64,000 nt of DNA, taken from Nonomuraea spiralis. Lineage in GTDB: Bacteria > Actinomycetota > Actinomycetes > Streptosporangiales > Streptosporangiaceae. The DNA lies in contig NZ_BMRC01000016.1 in the NCBI RefSeq assembly GCF_014648435.1, forward strand, positions 1 through 64,000. The letters run 5' to 3'. The notes under the pieces were generated by a model that was not told the DNA's origin, did no database searches, and was given only the letters and a program-made list of their open reading frames with translations. The position numbers and the translations under genes are program-made. Below, in pieces: positions 24,127-32,499 of this stretch (the stretch's first letter is position 1; every line of letters begins with the position of its first letter).

Positions 24127-26593
24127 CCCCGCGCAGCTCCGCCGCCGCCTTGATCACCAGCAGCGCCACGTCGTCCTGCGACGGCTCCTTGGCGAACGTC
24201 TCGACCGCGTGCCGTACGCGCTCGGCCACCCCGTGGGCGCTCAGCCCACGGCAGCCGGACAGCAGGGCCGACAGGCCGTCGTCGTCGTCGAGCAGCCGGT
24301 CGCCGTTGCGCCGCTCGGTCACGCCGTCGGTGACGCACAGCAGCACCTCCTCCGGCGCCAGCTCGAACGTCTCGACGTAGAACCTCGCGCCGGCCTCGAT
24401 GCCGAGCAGCAGTTGCGGCGCGGCCACCGTGTCGACCACGCCGTTCGCGCGCAGCAGCAGGGGCGGCGGGTGCCCGGCCGAGGCGATCGTGCACAGCGCG
24501 CCGCCCTGGGGGAGCGGGGTCAGCTCCCCGCACAGCAGGCTGAGGAAACGGTCCTCCTCGACCTCCTCCAGCAGCGCCTGGTTGAGCCGGTCGAAGATGT
24601 CGGCCACCGTGTAGTGCTCCTTGGCCAGCAGGCGTACGGCGTGCCGGGCCAGGCCGGTCACCGCGGCCGCCTCGGGACCGCTGCCGCACACGTCGCCGAG
24701 GGCGAAGCACCAGTGGTCGGAGACCGTGAACAGGTCGTAGAAGTCGCCGCCGACGTCGGCGCCCTCCTCGGCGGGCTCGTAGACGACCGCCGACTCCAGG
24801 CCCGGCATGGGCGCCGCGCGCATGGGCAGCAGGCTGCGCTGCAACACCCGCGAGGTGGTCGCCTGCCGCGCGTACAACATGGCGGTGTGCAGGTTGAGGG
24901 CGACCAGGCGGCACAGGTCGGCCAGCAGGTCGGCCAGCTCCAGCGGCAGAGTCGGCTCGGCGCGGCCGATCACCAGCGCGCCGTGCGAGCGGCCCTGCGT
25001 GAGCAGTGGGAACGACAACACGGTCTCGGCGCCGACCGGCCAGCTCACCTCGTTCAGCGCGGTACGCGGGATCGCCGGCAGCGACCTGCGCAGGTTGGCG
25101 TTGTAGCGCTCCTCGCTGTGCCAGACGTGGGCGAGCCTGGTCATGCCCGCCAGGTCGGTCAGGTAGACCGCCGCCCAGGTCGCGATCTTGGGTACGACCA
25201 GCTGCGCGGTCAGCGCGGCGATCAGCTCCTCGTCGTGCACCCCGGCCAGCAGCTCGCCGGCCTCGGCCAGGAAGGAGAGGCGGCCGCGGTGGGCGCGTTC
25301 GCGCTCGGCCAGCCGTTCGCGCTGCACCGGCACGGCCACCTGGTCGGCGATGTGCTGGAGGCTGACCGTGAGCTCCTGGTCGAAACGGCCCGGCTGAGCG
25401 GCGGTCACCACGATGTAGCCGGTCACCTCGCCGCCCACGCTCATCGGCGCGCACGCCAGCGACCTGGCCCGGAGCTGCTGGGCCAGCTCGACGTCGCCGG
25501 CCAGCAGGTCGTCGATCATCGACGGCGTCCTGCCGTCGGGGCCGAACACGCCCGCGGCCAGCACGCCCACCAGCCCCGCCGTCGCGCCCGCGCCCGCCGC
25601 CACCCCGAACCGGTCGCCGCCCTCGGCGGCCAGCAGCACGTACGCCGCGTCGCCGCCGCTGCTGGTCTGGACGATCTGGGCGATGGTGTCCAGCAGCTCG
25701 GCGAACGGCATGTCCCGGTCGAGCAGGTCCTTGATCCGCCGACCGGCCTCCCTGCGCAGCGGCGCGGCCGGCGGCGTCAGCACGTAGCGGTGGTCGCCGG
25801 CCACGATCATCCAGATCGACCGGTGGTCCTCGGGGCCGCCGCGGCTGCGTACGTGCGAGACGTAGACGGGGATCAGCCGGCCGTCGGCGTGCCGCATCCG
25901 GGCCTCGCCCCGCCAGCGGCCCAGGGACAGGGTGCCGGCCAGGGACATCGCGTACGGGCCGTGGCCGCGCCAGGCCACCAGCTCGGCCAGCGGCATGCCG
26001 ACCGCCTGCTCCGGCGTCCAGCCCAGCAGCTTCTCGGCCTCGGAGTTCCAGGACAACACGGTCCCGTCGCCGTCGGCGAGCAGCACGCCGACGTGCAGCC
26101 CCTCGATGGGCGTGGCCACGGTGGCCGGCACGAGCCCCGGCGTGCCGACCATGACCTCCTGGTGGTCGGGCCCGTCGGTCAGCTCCAGGCGGACCCACAC
26201 CCGCTTGGCGGTCCTGGTGTAGGTGACGCCCCAGGCGTCGGCCAGCATGCAGGCCAGGGCGAGCCCGCGCCCGGACGTGCGCATCACGCCGTTCGACACC
26301 GCCTCGGCGGACACGGCCTCGGCCGTCAGGACCGTCCGGGCGGGATGGTGGTCGTCGACCTCGATCTCGAGTCTGGCCGGGCTCGCCGAGACGTCGAGAC
26401 GGCAGGTCAGCTCGATGCCGGTGCCCGCGTGCACCACGGCGTTGGTGACGAGCTCGCTGGTCAGCAGCACCGCGTCCTCGGCCAGGTGGCTCAGGCGCCA
26501 TTCGCTGAGCACCTGGCGGATGAATCGGCGCGCGTGCGCGGGCGCGTGGGGAGTGCCGTCGAAGGCCGTGCTCGACACTCGGGTCGTGTCCAC
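24116..26593 (-). CDS. multidomain PP2C (SpoIIE) phosphatase with ATPase, PAS and GAF domains
   Basis: An 825-residue signalling protein. Domain order: HATPase_c anti-sigma-type kinase (about 10-135, ELVTNAVVHA and GRGLALACMLADAWG), PAS (about 165-265, WNSEAEKLLGWTPEQAVGMP), two GAF-like regions (about 290-590), and a C-terminal SpoIIE phosphatase (about 605-820, LLP with EEGADVGGDFYDLF, ALGDVCGSGPEAAAVT, SAGHPPPLLL, LCVTDGVTERRN, SQDDVALLVI) retaining metal-binding aspartates. Such proteins control anti-sigma-factor antagonists by both kinase and phosphatase action. GTG start. No sigma factor or anti-sigma antagonist gene lies nearby, so partners are elsewhere. Confidence 0.9.
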   Translation of the reverse strand: MDTTRVSSTAFDGTPHAPAHARRFIRQVLSEWRLSHLAEDAVLLTSELVTNAVVHAGTGIELTCRLDVSASPARLEIEVDDHHPARTVLTAEAVSAEAVSNGVMRTSGRGLALACMLADAWGVTYTRTAKRVWVRLELTDGPDHQEVMVGTPGLVPATVATPIEGLHVGVLLADGDGTVLSWNSEAEKLLGWTPEQAVGMPLAELVAWRGHGPYAMSLAGTLSLGRWRGEARMRHADGRLIPVYVSHVRSRGGPEDHRSIWMIVAGDHRYVLTPPAAPLRREAGRRIKDLLDRDMPFAELLDTIAQIVQTSSGGDAAYVLLAAEGGDRFGVAAGAGATAGLVGVLAAGVFGPDGRTPSMIDDLLAGDVELAQQLRARSLACAPMSVGGEVTGYIVVTAAQPGRFDQELTVSLQHIADQVAVPVQRERLAERERAHRGRLSFLAEAGELLAGVHDEELIAALTAQLVVPKIATWAAVYLTDLAGMTRLAHVWHSEERYNANLRRSLPAIPRTALNEVSWPVGAETVLSFPLLTQGRSHGALVIGRAEPTLPLELADLLADLCRLVALNLHTAMLYARQATTSRVLQRSLLPMRAAPMPGLESAVVYEPAEEGADVGGDFYDLFTVSDHWCFALGDVCGSGPEAAAVTGLARHAVRLLAKEHYTVADIFDRLNQALLEEVEEDRFLSLLCGELTPLPQGGALCTIASAGHPPPLLLRANGVVDTVAAPQLLLGIEAGARFYVETFELAPEEVLLCVTDGVTERRNGDRLLDDDDGLSALLSGCRGLSAHGVAERVRHAVETFAKEPSQDDVALLVIKAAAELRGVRP

Positions 26594-26694
26594 TCTGGCG
26601 GTCCTAGTACATCACTCGATGTGGCAGTTCGGTGACTCTCAGAGTGGCAGAACGGTGCCGTTGATACCTCCTGTTGTGAAGAAGGAGCCGCGGG

Positions 26695-27145
26695 CTACCG
26701 TACGCCGCGAAGAAGACCGACCAGGGGCGCCGCGGCCACCGCCGACGGCAGGTGTTTGGCCATCGCGAACGCGCCCAGGAAACGCCCGGCCTCGCGCTCG
26801 TCGGGCAGCACCTGGGTCACCATGCCGAGGTCCACCGCGTAGTAGACGCCGGTCGCCGCCCCCGAGACCACGGCCACCAGCACCACGACGGCCACGCTCG
26901 CGGTCGCCGCCTTGAGCAGCAACATGGCGGCCAGGATCACGGTCGTCCACAGGACGAACGCCCGGCCCCTGCCGATCCTGGCCGACCAGCGCCCGCCCAG
27001 GTAGGCGAGCAGGCCGGACAGCAGCGTGCTGACGATCGTGGTCAGGCCGATGGCCCGAGACGGGGTTGGCGATCACGGTGGCCACGCCGCCGATGGTGGC
27101 GACCAGGCCGCGGCGCAGGCGTACCGGCTCCTGGGGGAGCGTCAT
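26695..27145 (-). pseudogene. MFS transporter remnant with internal deletion and frameshift
   Basis: The start, MTLPQEPVRLRRGLVATIGG (ATG 27145, overlapping the phosphatase stop), continues to VATVIANPVS near 27060. At that point the frame breaks. The rest is in another frame: AIGLTTIVSTLLSGLLAYLG, GRWSARIGRGRAFVLWTTVI, then VVSGAATGVYYAVDLGMVTQ and VLPDEREAGRFLGAFAMAKH, a normal last third of an MFS permease, ending at 26695. About 60% of a transporter of some 400 residues is missing. It would have been a permease of the GntR-controlled set. Confidence 0.8.
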
Positions 27146-27723
27146 GGCAGCAGCGCGGCGCGCAGCCGCTCGATCCGGTCGGCCGTGAGGCCGTTGGCGA
27201 GCAGGAACGTCTCGGCGCCGCCCAGTTCGTCCAGGGTGGCCAGGAACGTGCGCATGGCGCTCTCGGGGGCGTCGAGCAGCGCGCCCGGTACGGCCGCGGG
27301 GCCGTCCGGCCCGGACAGGCCGAGCATGAGCAGGATGTCGGGCAGCGCCGGCGCGGTCAGGGCGTAGTCGCGGACGATGGCCTCGTGGTCCACGTCGAGC
27401 AGGTCGAGGATCAGGGCGACGACCATGCCGGTCCGGTCCTTGCCGGCGGCGCAGTGCACGAGCGCGGGCAGGCCGTCGGCGATCTCGGCGATCACTCCGG
27501 CGAACCAGGAGGCCCGGTGCCGGAGGAGGCCGGCGTACAGGTCGCCGAGGTCCAGGTCGGCGGGCAGTGCGGCGAGCTGGGCGGGGGAGGAGGTGTTGCC
27601 CGCGCCGAGCGTGGCGTGCCGGGTGTCCTCGGGGGTGAGGGTGTGCGGTTGCGCCGAGCGGTAGAGCACGCCCGGGCGCAGGGAGGTCGCCGCGGCGACG
27701 TCCCGGAGGTTCAGGAGGGGCAT
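27142..27723 (-). CDS. tyrosine phosphatase-family protein, shortened
   Basis: A 193-residue protein with the P-loop HCAAGKDRTG of the Tyr_phosphatase3 group, preceded by ALPADLDLGDLYAGLL and followed by LDVDHEAIVRDYALTA. Relatives of this type usually have 230-250 residues. Here the part between YRSAQPHTLTPED and PAQLAALPADLD, which normally carries the first-domain strand and an arginine-rich turn, looks collapsed, so an in-frame deletion of about 40-50 residues is likely. The catalytic loop survives, but activity is doubtful. It heads a minus-strand pair with the broken MFS gene and has a TCATATATATGA operator four bases before its start. Confidence 0.7.
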   Translation of the reverse strand: MPLLNLRDVAAATSLRPGVLYRSAQPHTLTPEDTRHATLGAGNTSSPAQLAALPADLDLGDLYAGLLRHRASWFAGVIAEIADGLPALVHCAAGKDRTGMVVALILDLLDVDHEAIVRDYALTAPALPDILLMLGLSGPDGPAAVPGALLDAPESAMRTFLATLDELGGAETFLLANGLTADRIERLRAALLP

Positions 27724-27726
27724 GTG

Positions 27727-27738
27727 TCATATATATGA
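27727..27738. promoter_or_regulatory. GntR/UTRA operator before the tyrosine phosphatase gene
   Basis: TCATATATATGA is a perfect 12-bp palindrome immediately upstream of the phosphatase start and in the gap shared with the divergent gntR gene. A near-identical copy lies at 29004-29015 before the metallophosphoesterase pseudogene. Confidence 0.65.
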
Positions 27739-27810
27739 GTTGGCGGTCTGCGGGCAGACTGCCTGCGTGTGGCCGACGGGTGAACCCTGACGCGCCTTTA
27801 AGGTGTTCAC

Positions 27811-28518
27811 GTGCCACGACAAGCCCGCTACCGGGAGATCGCCCACGTCCTCGGCAGATCCATCGAGTCGGGGGAGCTGGCTCCGGGCGAGCGCCTGCCG
27901 ACCGAGGACGCCCTCGCCGAGCGTTACGGCGTCCACCGGCTGACCGCCCGCCAGGCGATGGTGGAGCTGCGCAAGGCCGGCCTGGTCGAGACTCGGCAGG
28001 GGCTCGGGAGCTTCGTCAGACGGGCGCCGCGCAGGATCGAGGTCTCCGTCGATCCCGAGACCCGCAGACACCGCCCTTCGGACATCGCGGGCATGGCGGG
28101 CCTGTTCACCGGCGGGGAGCGGCTCGTGGAACGCGGCGAGGTGGCGCATCCGGCCGCGGCCGGTCACCTGCGGCTGCCCGGCGGCGTCGTGCACGAGATC
28201 ACCACCCTGCTCAGGAACGGCGAGCGGCCCTGCGTGCTCAGCCGCTACCGCCTGGCCTCCGAGCTGGCCGGGCTGCGCCTCGACCCGAAGGCGGGCGTGC
28301 TGGCCTCGCTGGAGGCCGCCGGCCACGCCTACCGCTACGCCTGGCACGCCATCTCGGCCGAGCCCGCCGACCTGCACGACCAGAGCATGCTGGAGATGGA
28401 AGCGGGCGAGGCGGTGCTGGTGCGGGAGGGGCTGCTCACGCACGACGGGCGGCCCGTGTGCCATGTCGAACGGCGTTGCCGCGGCGACATGATCTCGTTC
28501 GTCACCCGATATGACTGA
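27811..28518 (+). CDS. GntR-family regulator with UTRA effector domain
   Basis: A 235-residue regulator: winged helix-turn-helix (YREIAHVLGRSIESGELAPG, LPTEDALAERYGVHRLTARQ) and a C-terminal UTRA domain of the PhnF/HutC type, ending HVERRCRGDMISFVTRYD. Start is GTG 27811; a -10-like TAAGGT (27799-27804) ends six bases before it and no ribosome site is seen, so a leaderless transcript is likely. It lies between two operators of the same sequence and probably represses both flanking transcription units, which are now partly decayed. Its last bases overlap the convergent pseudogene by 17. Confidence 0.9.
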   Translation: MPRQARYREIAHVLGRSIESGELAPGERLPTEDALAERYGVHRLTARQAMVELRKAGLVETRQGLGSFVRRAPRRIEVSVDPETRRHRPSDIAGMAGLFTGGERLVERGEVAHPAAAGHLRLPGGVVHEITTLLRNGERPCVLSRYRLASELAGLRLDPKAGVLASLEAAGHAYRYAWHAISAEPADLHDQSMLEMEAGEAVLVREGLLTHDGRPVCHVERRCRGDMISFVTRYD

Positions 28519-28965
28519 GCAGCACCTCGGTGTCCAGCTCGTAGACCGGCGGGGCCGGCGACAGCGGCACGAGCGTGGTGAGCACGCCTGACGGGCCGAG
28601 GTCCATGCGCGTGAACGCCTGCGAGGCCAGCACGAGCCGCACGTCCGACCCTTCGAGCATGCGGGCCGGCCGGGCGGGCTCGCGCGGGCCGATGCCGTCC
28701 ATGAGGGGCAGCACGCTGGGGATCGGCGGGTGGTGCGGCACCAGCACGCTGCCGTCGGGCGCGGGTTCGGCCAGCGTGTCCGCCGGCCAGGCGAGCTGGT
28801 CGTCGTCGAGCTCGCCGTGGTGGTGGCCGGGCGCCGAGGTGTCGAGCGCGATCAGCCGCAGGCCGCCCGCCATCGTGACGGCGTCCCAGGAGCCCCCGCC
28901 GAGCCGTGCAGCGGCCCCTCGGGTACGACATGGACATCGGTCAGATGGATCAGCCTGTACGTCAT
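28502..28965 (-). pseudogene. metallophosphoesterase remnant with two deletions
   Basis: The N-terminus is readable from ATG 28965 as MTYRLIHLTDVHVVPEGPLH, a standard calcineurin-like start with the D-x-H metal motif. Near 28900 the frame shifts; in a second frame the sequence resumes at WDAVTMAGGLRLIALDTSAP and GHHHGELDDDQLAWPADTLA. The GNHD motif between them is missing, and near 28640 a further deletion removed the GHxH region (LVLASQAF then TRMDLGPSGVL) before the normal end PVYELDTEVLLSHIG. The longer open frame starting at 29029 begins with unrelated sequence and is not the real gene. Confidence 0.8.
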
Positions 28966-29003
28966 GACCGCTGACGATGCACGACGACACTGAACGTGAC
29001 CGG

Positions 29004-29015
29004 TCATCTATATGA
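29004..29015. promoter_or_regulatory. GntR/UTRA operator before the metallophosphoesterase pseudogene
   Basis: TCATCTATATGA differs at one position from the perfect palindrome at 27727-27738. It stands about 40 bases before the old start codon at 28965, and also about 75 bases before ftsK. Confidence 0.6.
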
Positions 29016-29088
29016 ATAAAGTCGGACATTTCGGGCGCACGGCGCGTCCTCGCGCGTGCGGCGGCGTCTCCGACGTACCTTTGGCATC

Positions 29089-31599
29089 ATGGCCACCCGT
29101 ACGCCGAAAAGCGCATCGAAGGGGCCGGCGAAGCGGTCGGCCTCGCCTCGATCGACCCCCGCGAAGCGGCCGGCCACGGCGGCGGGGCGACCGAAGGCGA
29201 GGGCCGCGGGCTCCGGTCGCAAGTCCTCCGTGACCCACCCCGACCCGATCAGCTGGGTCTTCACCATGGTCGGCAAGCTGATCGTCGGCTTGTGGATGCT
29301 GCTCGCCAACGGCATCGGCAGCACCGCCCGCGCGCTCGGCAAGAACGCCCGCGAGCTCGACCCCGCCCACCGCCGCGACGGCGTCGGCCTGTCGGTGCTG
29401 GCCGGCGCGATCGTGCTGGCCGCGATGACCTGGCGCAACCCCGAGGGCACGGTCTCCAGCGTCGTCAACACCACCGTGCACGCCCTGTTCGGCTCGCTGG
29501 CCTGGGCGCTGCCGCTGCTGCTCGGCCTGCTGGCCTGGCGCTACCTGCGCCACCCCGACCAGAACGCCGACACCGGCCGCATGGTCATCGGGTGGAGCGC
29601 GCTCATGGTCGGCGTGCTCGGCGTCATCCATGTGGCCAACGACACCCCCTACCCGGCGGGCGACGGGCAGGGCATGGACAAGGTGTCGGCCGCCGGGGGC
29701 ATGATCGGGTTCATCGTGTCCGCGCCGCCGATGAGCATCCTGCCGTCCTGGATCACGATCCCGCTGCTGATGTTGTTGTCCGGGTTCGGCGTGCTGGTGA
29801 TCACCGCCACGCCCGTCCACCGCATCCCCGAGCGGCTCTCGGAGCTGCGGCACATGCTGTTCGAACGGCACGCCGAGCAGCCCGCGCCGCGGGGGCCGGG
29901 CAAGCGCAAGCCCAGGGCCAGGAAGACCGACGCCGAGGGCGCCGAGACGGTCAAGCCATACGACACGCCGGTCATCGCCGAGAAGGACAAGCTGGCCGAC
30001 CACTCGCCGGAGATCGTGCCGGGGCTGACCGACGGGCCCGCGGAGGAGGAGCCGTCCGCGCCGGAGCGCAGGCCGGAGCCGCCGGAGCCCACACCCGCGC
30101 CGCGCAAGGTCGAGCAGCTCGTGCTGTCGCCGCAGGCGGGGCCGTACAGTCTGCCCGACCTGCAGTTCCTCAAGCAGGGCAGCGCGCCCAAGCCGCAGAC
30201 CAAGGCCAACACGACCGTGGTCAACGCGCTGACCAGCGTGCTGGAGCAGTTCACCATCGACGCGCAGGTGATCGGCTTCACCCGCGGCCCGACGGTCACC
30301 CGCTACGAGATCGAGCTGGGCCCCGCGGTCAAGGTGGAGAAGGTCACCGCCTTGACCAAGAACATCGCCTACGCCGTCAAGTCCGCCGACGTCCGCATTT
30401 TGTCGCCGATCCCCGGCAAGTCGGCGATCGGGGTCGAGATCCCCAACGCCGACAAGGACCTGGTCTCGCTCGGCGACGTGCTGCGCTCCCAGGTGGCCCA
30501 GGCCGACCACCACCCGATGATCGTGGGCCTCGGCAAGGACGTCGAGGGCCGGACCATCGTCGCGAACCTCGCCAAGATGCCCCACCTGCTCATCGCGGGC
30601 GCGACCGGCGCCGGAAAGTCGGTCTGCGTCAACGGCCTGATCACCAGCATCCTCATGCGCAGCACCCCCGACGAGGTGCGCATGGTGCTGGTCGACCCCA
30701 AGCGCGTCGAGCTGAGCGTCTACGAGGGCATCCCCCACCTCATCACCCCCATCATCACCAACCCGAAGAAGGCCGCAGAAGCCCTCGAATGGGTCGTGGG
30801 CGAGATGGACCGGCGCTACGACGACCTGGCCGCCAGCGGGTTCCGGCACGTGGACGAGTTCAACAAGGCCGTACGCGCGGGCAAGCTGGTGCCGCCGCCG
30901 GGCAGCGAGCGGGTCTACCAGCCGTATCCGTACCTGCTGGTGATCGTGGACGAGCTGGCCGACCTCATGATGGTGGCCCCGCGCGACGTCGAGGACTCGA
31001 TCGTCCGCATCACCCAGCTCGCCCGCGCGGCGGGCATCCACCTGGTGATCGCCACCCAGCGGCCCTCGGTCGACGTCGTCACCGGCCTGATCAAGGCCAA
31101 CGTGCCCTCCAGGCTGGCCTTCGCGGTGTCGTCGCTGACCGACTCGCGGGTCATCCTCGACCAGCCGGGCGCCGACAAGCTGGTTGGCCAGGGTGACGCG
31201 CTGTTCCTGCCGATGGGCGCGAGCAAGCCCATCCGGATCCAGAACGCGTTCGTCTCGGAGAAGGAGATCGCCGAGATCGTCTCGCACTGCAAGGAGCAGA
31301 TGCAGGTCGAATACCGCGACGACGTGGCCGCCGCGCCGGTCAAGCGGGAGATCGACGAGGAGATCGGCGACGACCTCGACCTGCTGATCCAGGCCGCCGA
31401 GCTGATCGTGACCACGCAGTTCGGCTCGACCTCGATGTTGCAGCGCAAGCTGCGCGTCGGCTTCGCCAAGGCCGGGCGGCTGATGGACCTGCTGGAGAGC
31501 CGCAACGTGGTCGGCCCCAGCGAGGGCTCCAAGGCTCGCGAAGTCCTGGTGAAACCGGACGATCTGCCTGGCCTGCTGGCGGACCTGCGTGGCGAATGA
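29089..31599 (+). CDS. ftsK: FtsK/SpoIIIE-family DNA translocase
   Basis: An 836-residue septal DNA pump that moves chromosome ends during division or sporulation. N-terminal basic tail (1-45), four membrane spans (about 50-250), a charged Pro/Glu linker (about 260-360), then the RecA-like motor: Walker A GATGAGKS at 504-511, Walker B LLVIVDELADL, and RPSVDVVTGLIKAN, followed by the C-terminal winged-helix gamma domain (FGSTSMLQRKLRVGFAKAGR). The start is ATG 29089: TACCTT ends seven bases upstream and there is no Shine-Dalgarno. The preceding ATG at 29056 in another reading would extend it without support. First gene of the conserved ftsK-rodZ-rimO-pgsA block. Confidence 0.95.
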   Translation: MATRTPKSASKGPAKRSASPRSTPAKRPATAAGRPKARAAGSGRKSSVTHPDPISWVFTMVGKLIVGLWMLLANGIGSTARALGKNARELDPAHRRDGVGLSVLAGAIVLAAMTWRNPEGTVSSVVNTTVHALFGSLAWALPLLLGLLAWRYLRHPDQNADTGRMVIGWSALMVGVLGVIHVANDTPYPAGDGQGMDKVSAAGGMIGFIVSAPPMSILPSWITIPLLMLLSGFGVLVITATPVHRIPERLSELRHMLFERHAEQPAPRGPGKRKPRARKTDAEGAETVKPYDTPVIAEKDKLADHSPEIVPGLTDGPAEEEPSAPERRPEPPEPTPAPRKVEQLVLSPQAGPYSLPDLQFLKQGSAPKPQTKANTTVVNALTSVLEQFTIDAQVIGFTRGPTVTRYEIELGPAVKVEKVTALTKNIAYAVKSADVRILSPIPGKSAIGVEIPNADKDLVSLGDVLRSQVAQADHHPMIVGLGKDVEGRTIVANLAKMPHLLIAGATGAGKSVCVNGLITSILMRSTPDEVRMVLVDPKRVELSVYEGIPHLITPIITNPKKAAEALEWVVGEMDRRYDDLAASGFRHVDEFNKAVRAGKLVPPPGSERVYQPYPYLLVIVDELADLMMVAPRDVEDSIVRITQLARAAGIHLVIATQRPSVDVVTGLIKANVPSRLAFAVSSLTDSRVILDQPGADKLVGQGDALFLPMGASKPIRIQNAFVSEKEIAEIVSHCKEQMQVEYRDDVAAAPVKREIDEEIGDDLDLLIQAAELIVTTQFGSTSMLQRKLRVGFAKAGRLMDLLESRNVVGPSEGSKAREVLVKPDDLPGLLADLRGE

Positions 31600-31676
31600 C
31601 CCCAATGCACGGTTCCACGGCGATAACTGATTGAATATGAACCACTACGCACTGTCGTGGTGGGGAGGCGTTCGCT

Positions 31677-32441
31677 GTGCAGGAACAGAGCATCGGGGCC
31701 ATGCTGGCAGCGGCCAGGCAGGCGGCGGGAATGACGGTCGCGCAGGTCAGCGCGGCCACGCGGATCAGAGAAACGATCATCAACCACATCGAGCAGGATG
31801 ACTACGAGCAGTGCGGGGGCGCCTTCTACGCCCGCGGTCACGTCAAAGCCATCGCCAAGGTCGTCGGCCTCGATCCCGAGGCCACGGTCCACCTGTTCGA
31901 CCAGCAGCACGGCGGGGCGCCGCAGCCCGTGCGCGCCGCGGCCGTGTTCCAGGCCGACCGCACGCTGGCCCTGCGTGAGCGCCGGGGGCCCAACTGGACG
32001 ATGGCGCTCGGCGTGGCGCTGGCCGTCGTGGTGGTGTTCGGCACCGTACGGGTGCTCGGCGGCGCCAGCGACCAGGTGCACACCGCCGACGTGCACGCCA
32101 TCACGCCCAAGCCCAGCGTGCCGCCGAACACGCCCATCACCGAGGCGCCCCGTGCCGCGGCGGCCAAGGGCAAGGTGACCAAGGGCATGGTCACCCTGAA
32201 GATCAAGGCCAAGCGGACCTCGTACGTGAACGTGCGCGACGGTGAGGGCCGCATGCTCTTCGCCGGGATGTTGCAGGCCGGCAACAGCTCGACCTGGCAG
32301 GCCGCCGACAAGCTCAGCCTGCTCCTCGGGGACGCCGGGGCGGTGTCTTTGCAGGTCAACGGCAAGAAGGTGGACAAGCTCGGCGGTCGGGGGGAGATGG
32401 TGAGCCGCTCGTTCGGGCTCTCCACGACGCCTCCGAGGTAG
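31677..32441 (+). CDS. RodZ-like helix-turn-helix membrane protein
   Basis: A 254-residue protein with a cytoplasmic Cro/RodZ-type helix-turn-helix (SIGAMLAAARQAAGMTVAQV, TRIRETIINHIEQDDYEQC), one membrane span at about 103-123 (MALGVALAVVVVFGTVRVL), a Pro/Thr linker and a C-terminal DUF4115-like beta domain (TSYVNVRDGEGRMLFAGMLQ). RodZ helps place the MreB elongation machinery; in actinobacteria its role is less clear. Start is GTG 31677 with GGGGAGG eight bases upstream. It keeps the usual place between ftsK and rimO. Confidence 0.85.
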   Translation: MQEQSIGAMLAAARQAAGMTVAQVSAATRIRETIINHIEQDDYEQCGGAFYARGHVKAIAKVVGLDPEATVHLFDQQHGGAPQPVRAAAVFQADRTLALRERRGPNWTMALGVALAVVVVFGTVRVLGGASDQVHTADVHAITPKPSVPPNTPITEAPRAAAAKGKVTKGMVTLKIKAKRTSYVNVRDGEGRMLFAGMLQAGNSSTWQAADKLSLLLGDAGAVSLQVNGKKVDKLGGRGEMVSRSFGLSTTPPR

Positions 32442-32499
32442 TCCGGCGGGGAGGCCGTGCATCAGGTGGTGGCCAACTCCCGATACCGTAGTGTTCACC

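Noticed and set aside
28502..29029. Open frame starting MSDFIHIDDRS as a complete 175-residue gene
   Set aside because: Its first 50 residues do not resemble the family; the true metallophosphoesterase start MTYRLIHLTD lies in another frame at 28965, so this is a pseudogene.
29008..31605. 865-codon open frame opposite ftsK
   Set aside because: Antisense shadow; ftsK has clear motor motifs in the other direction.
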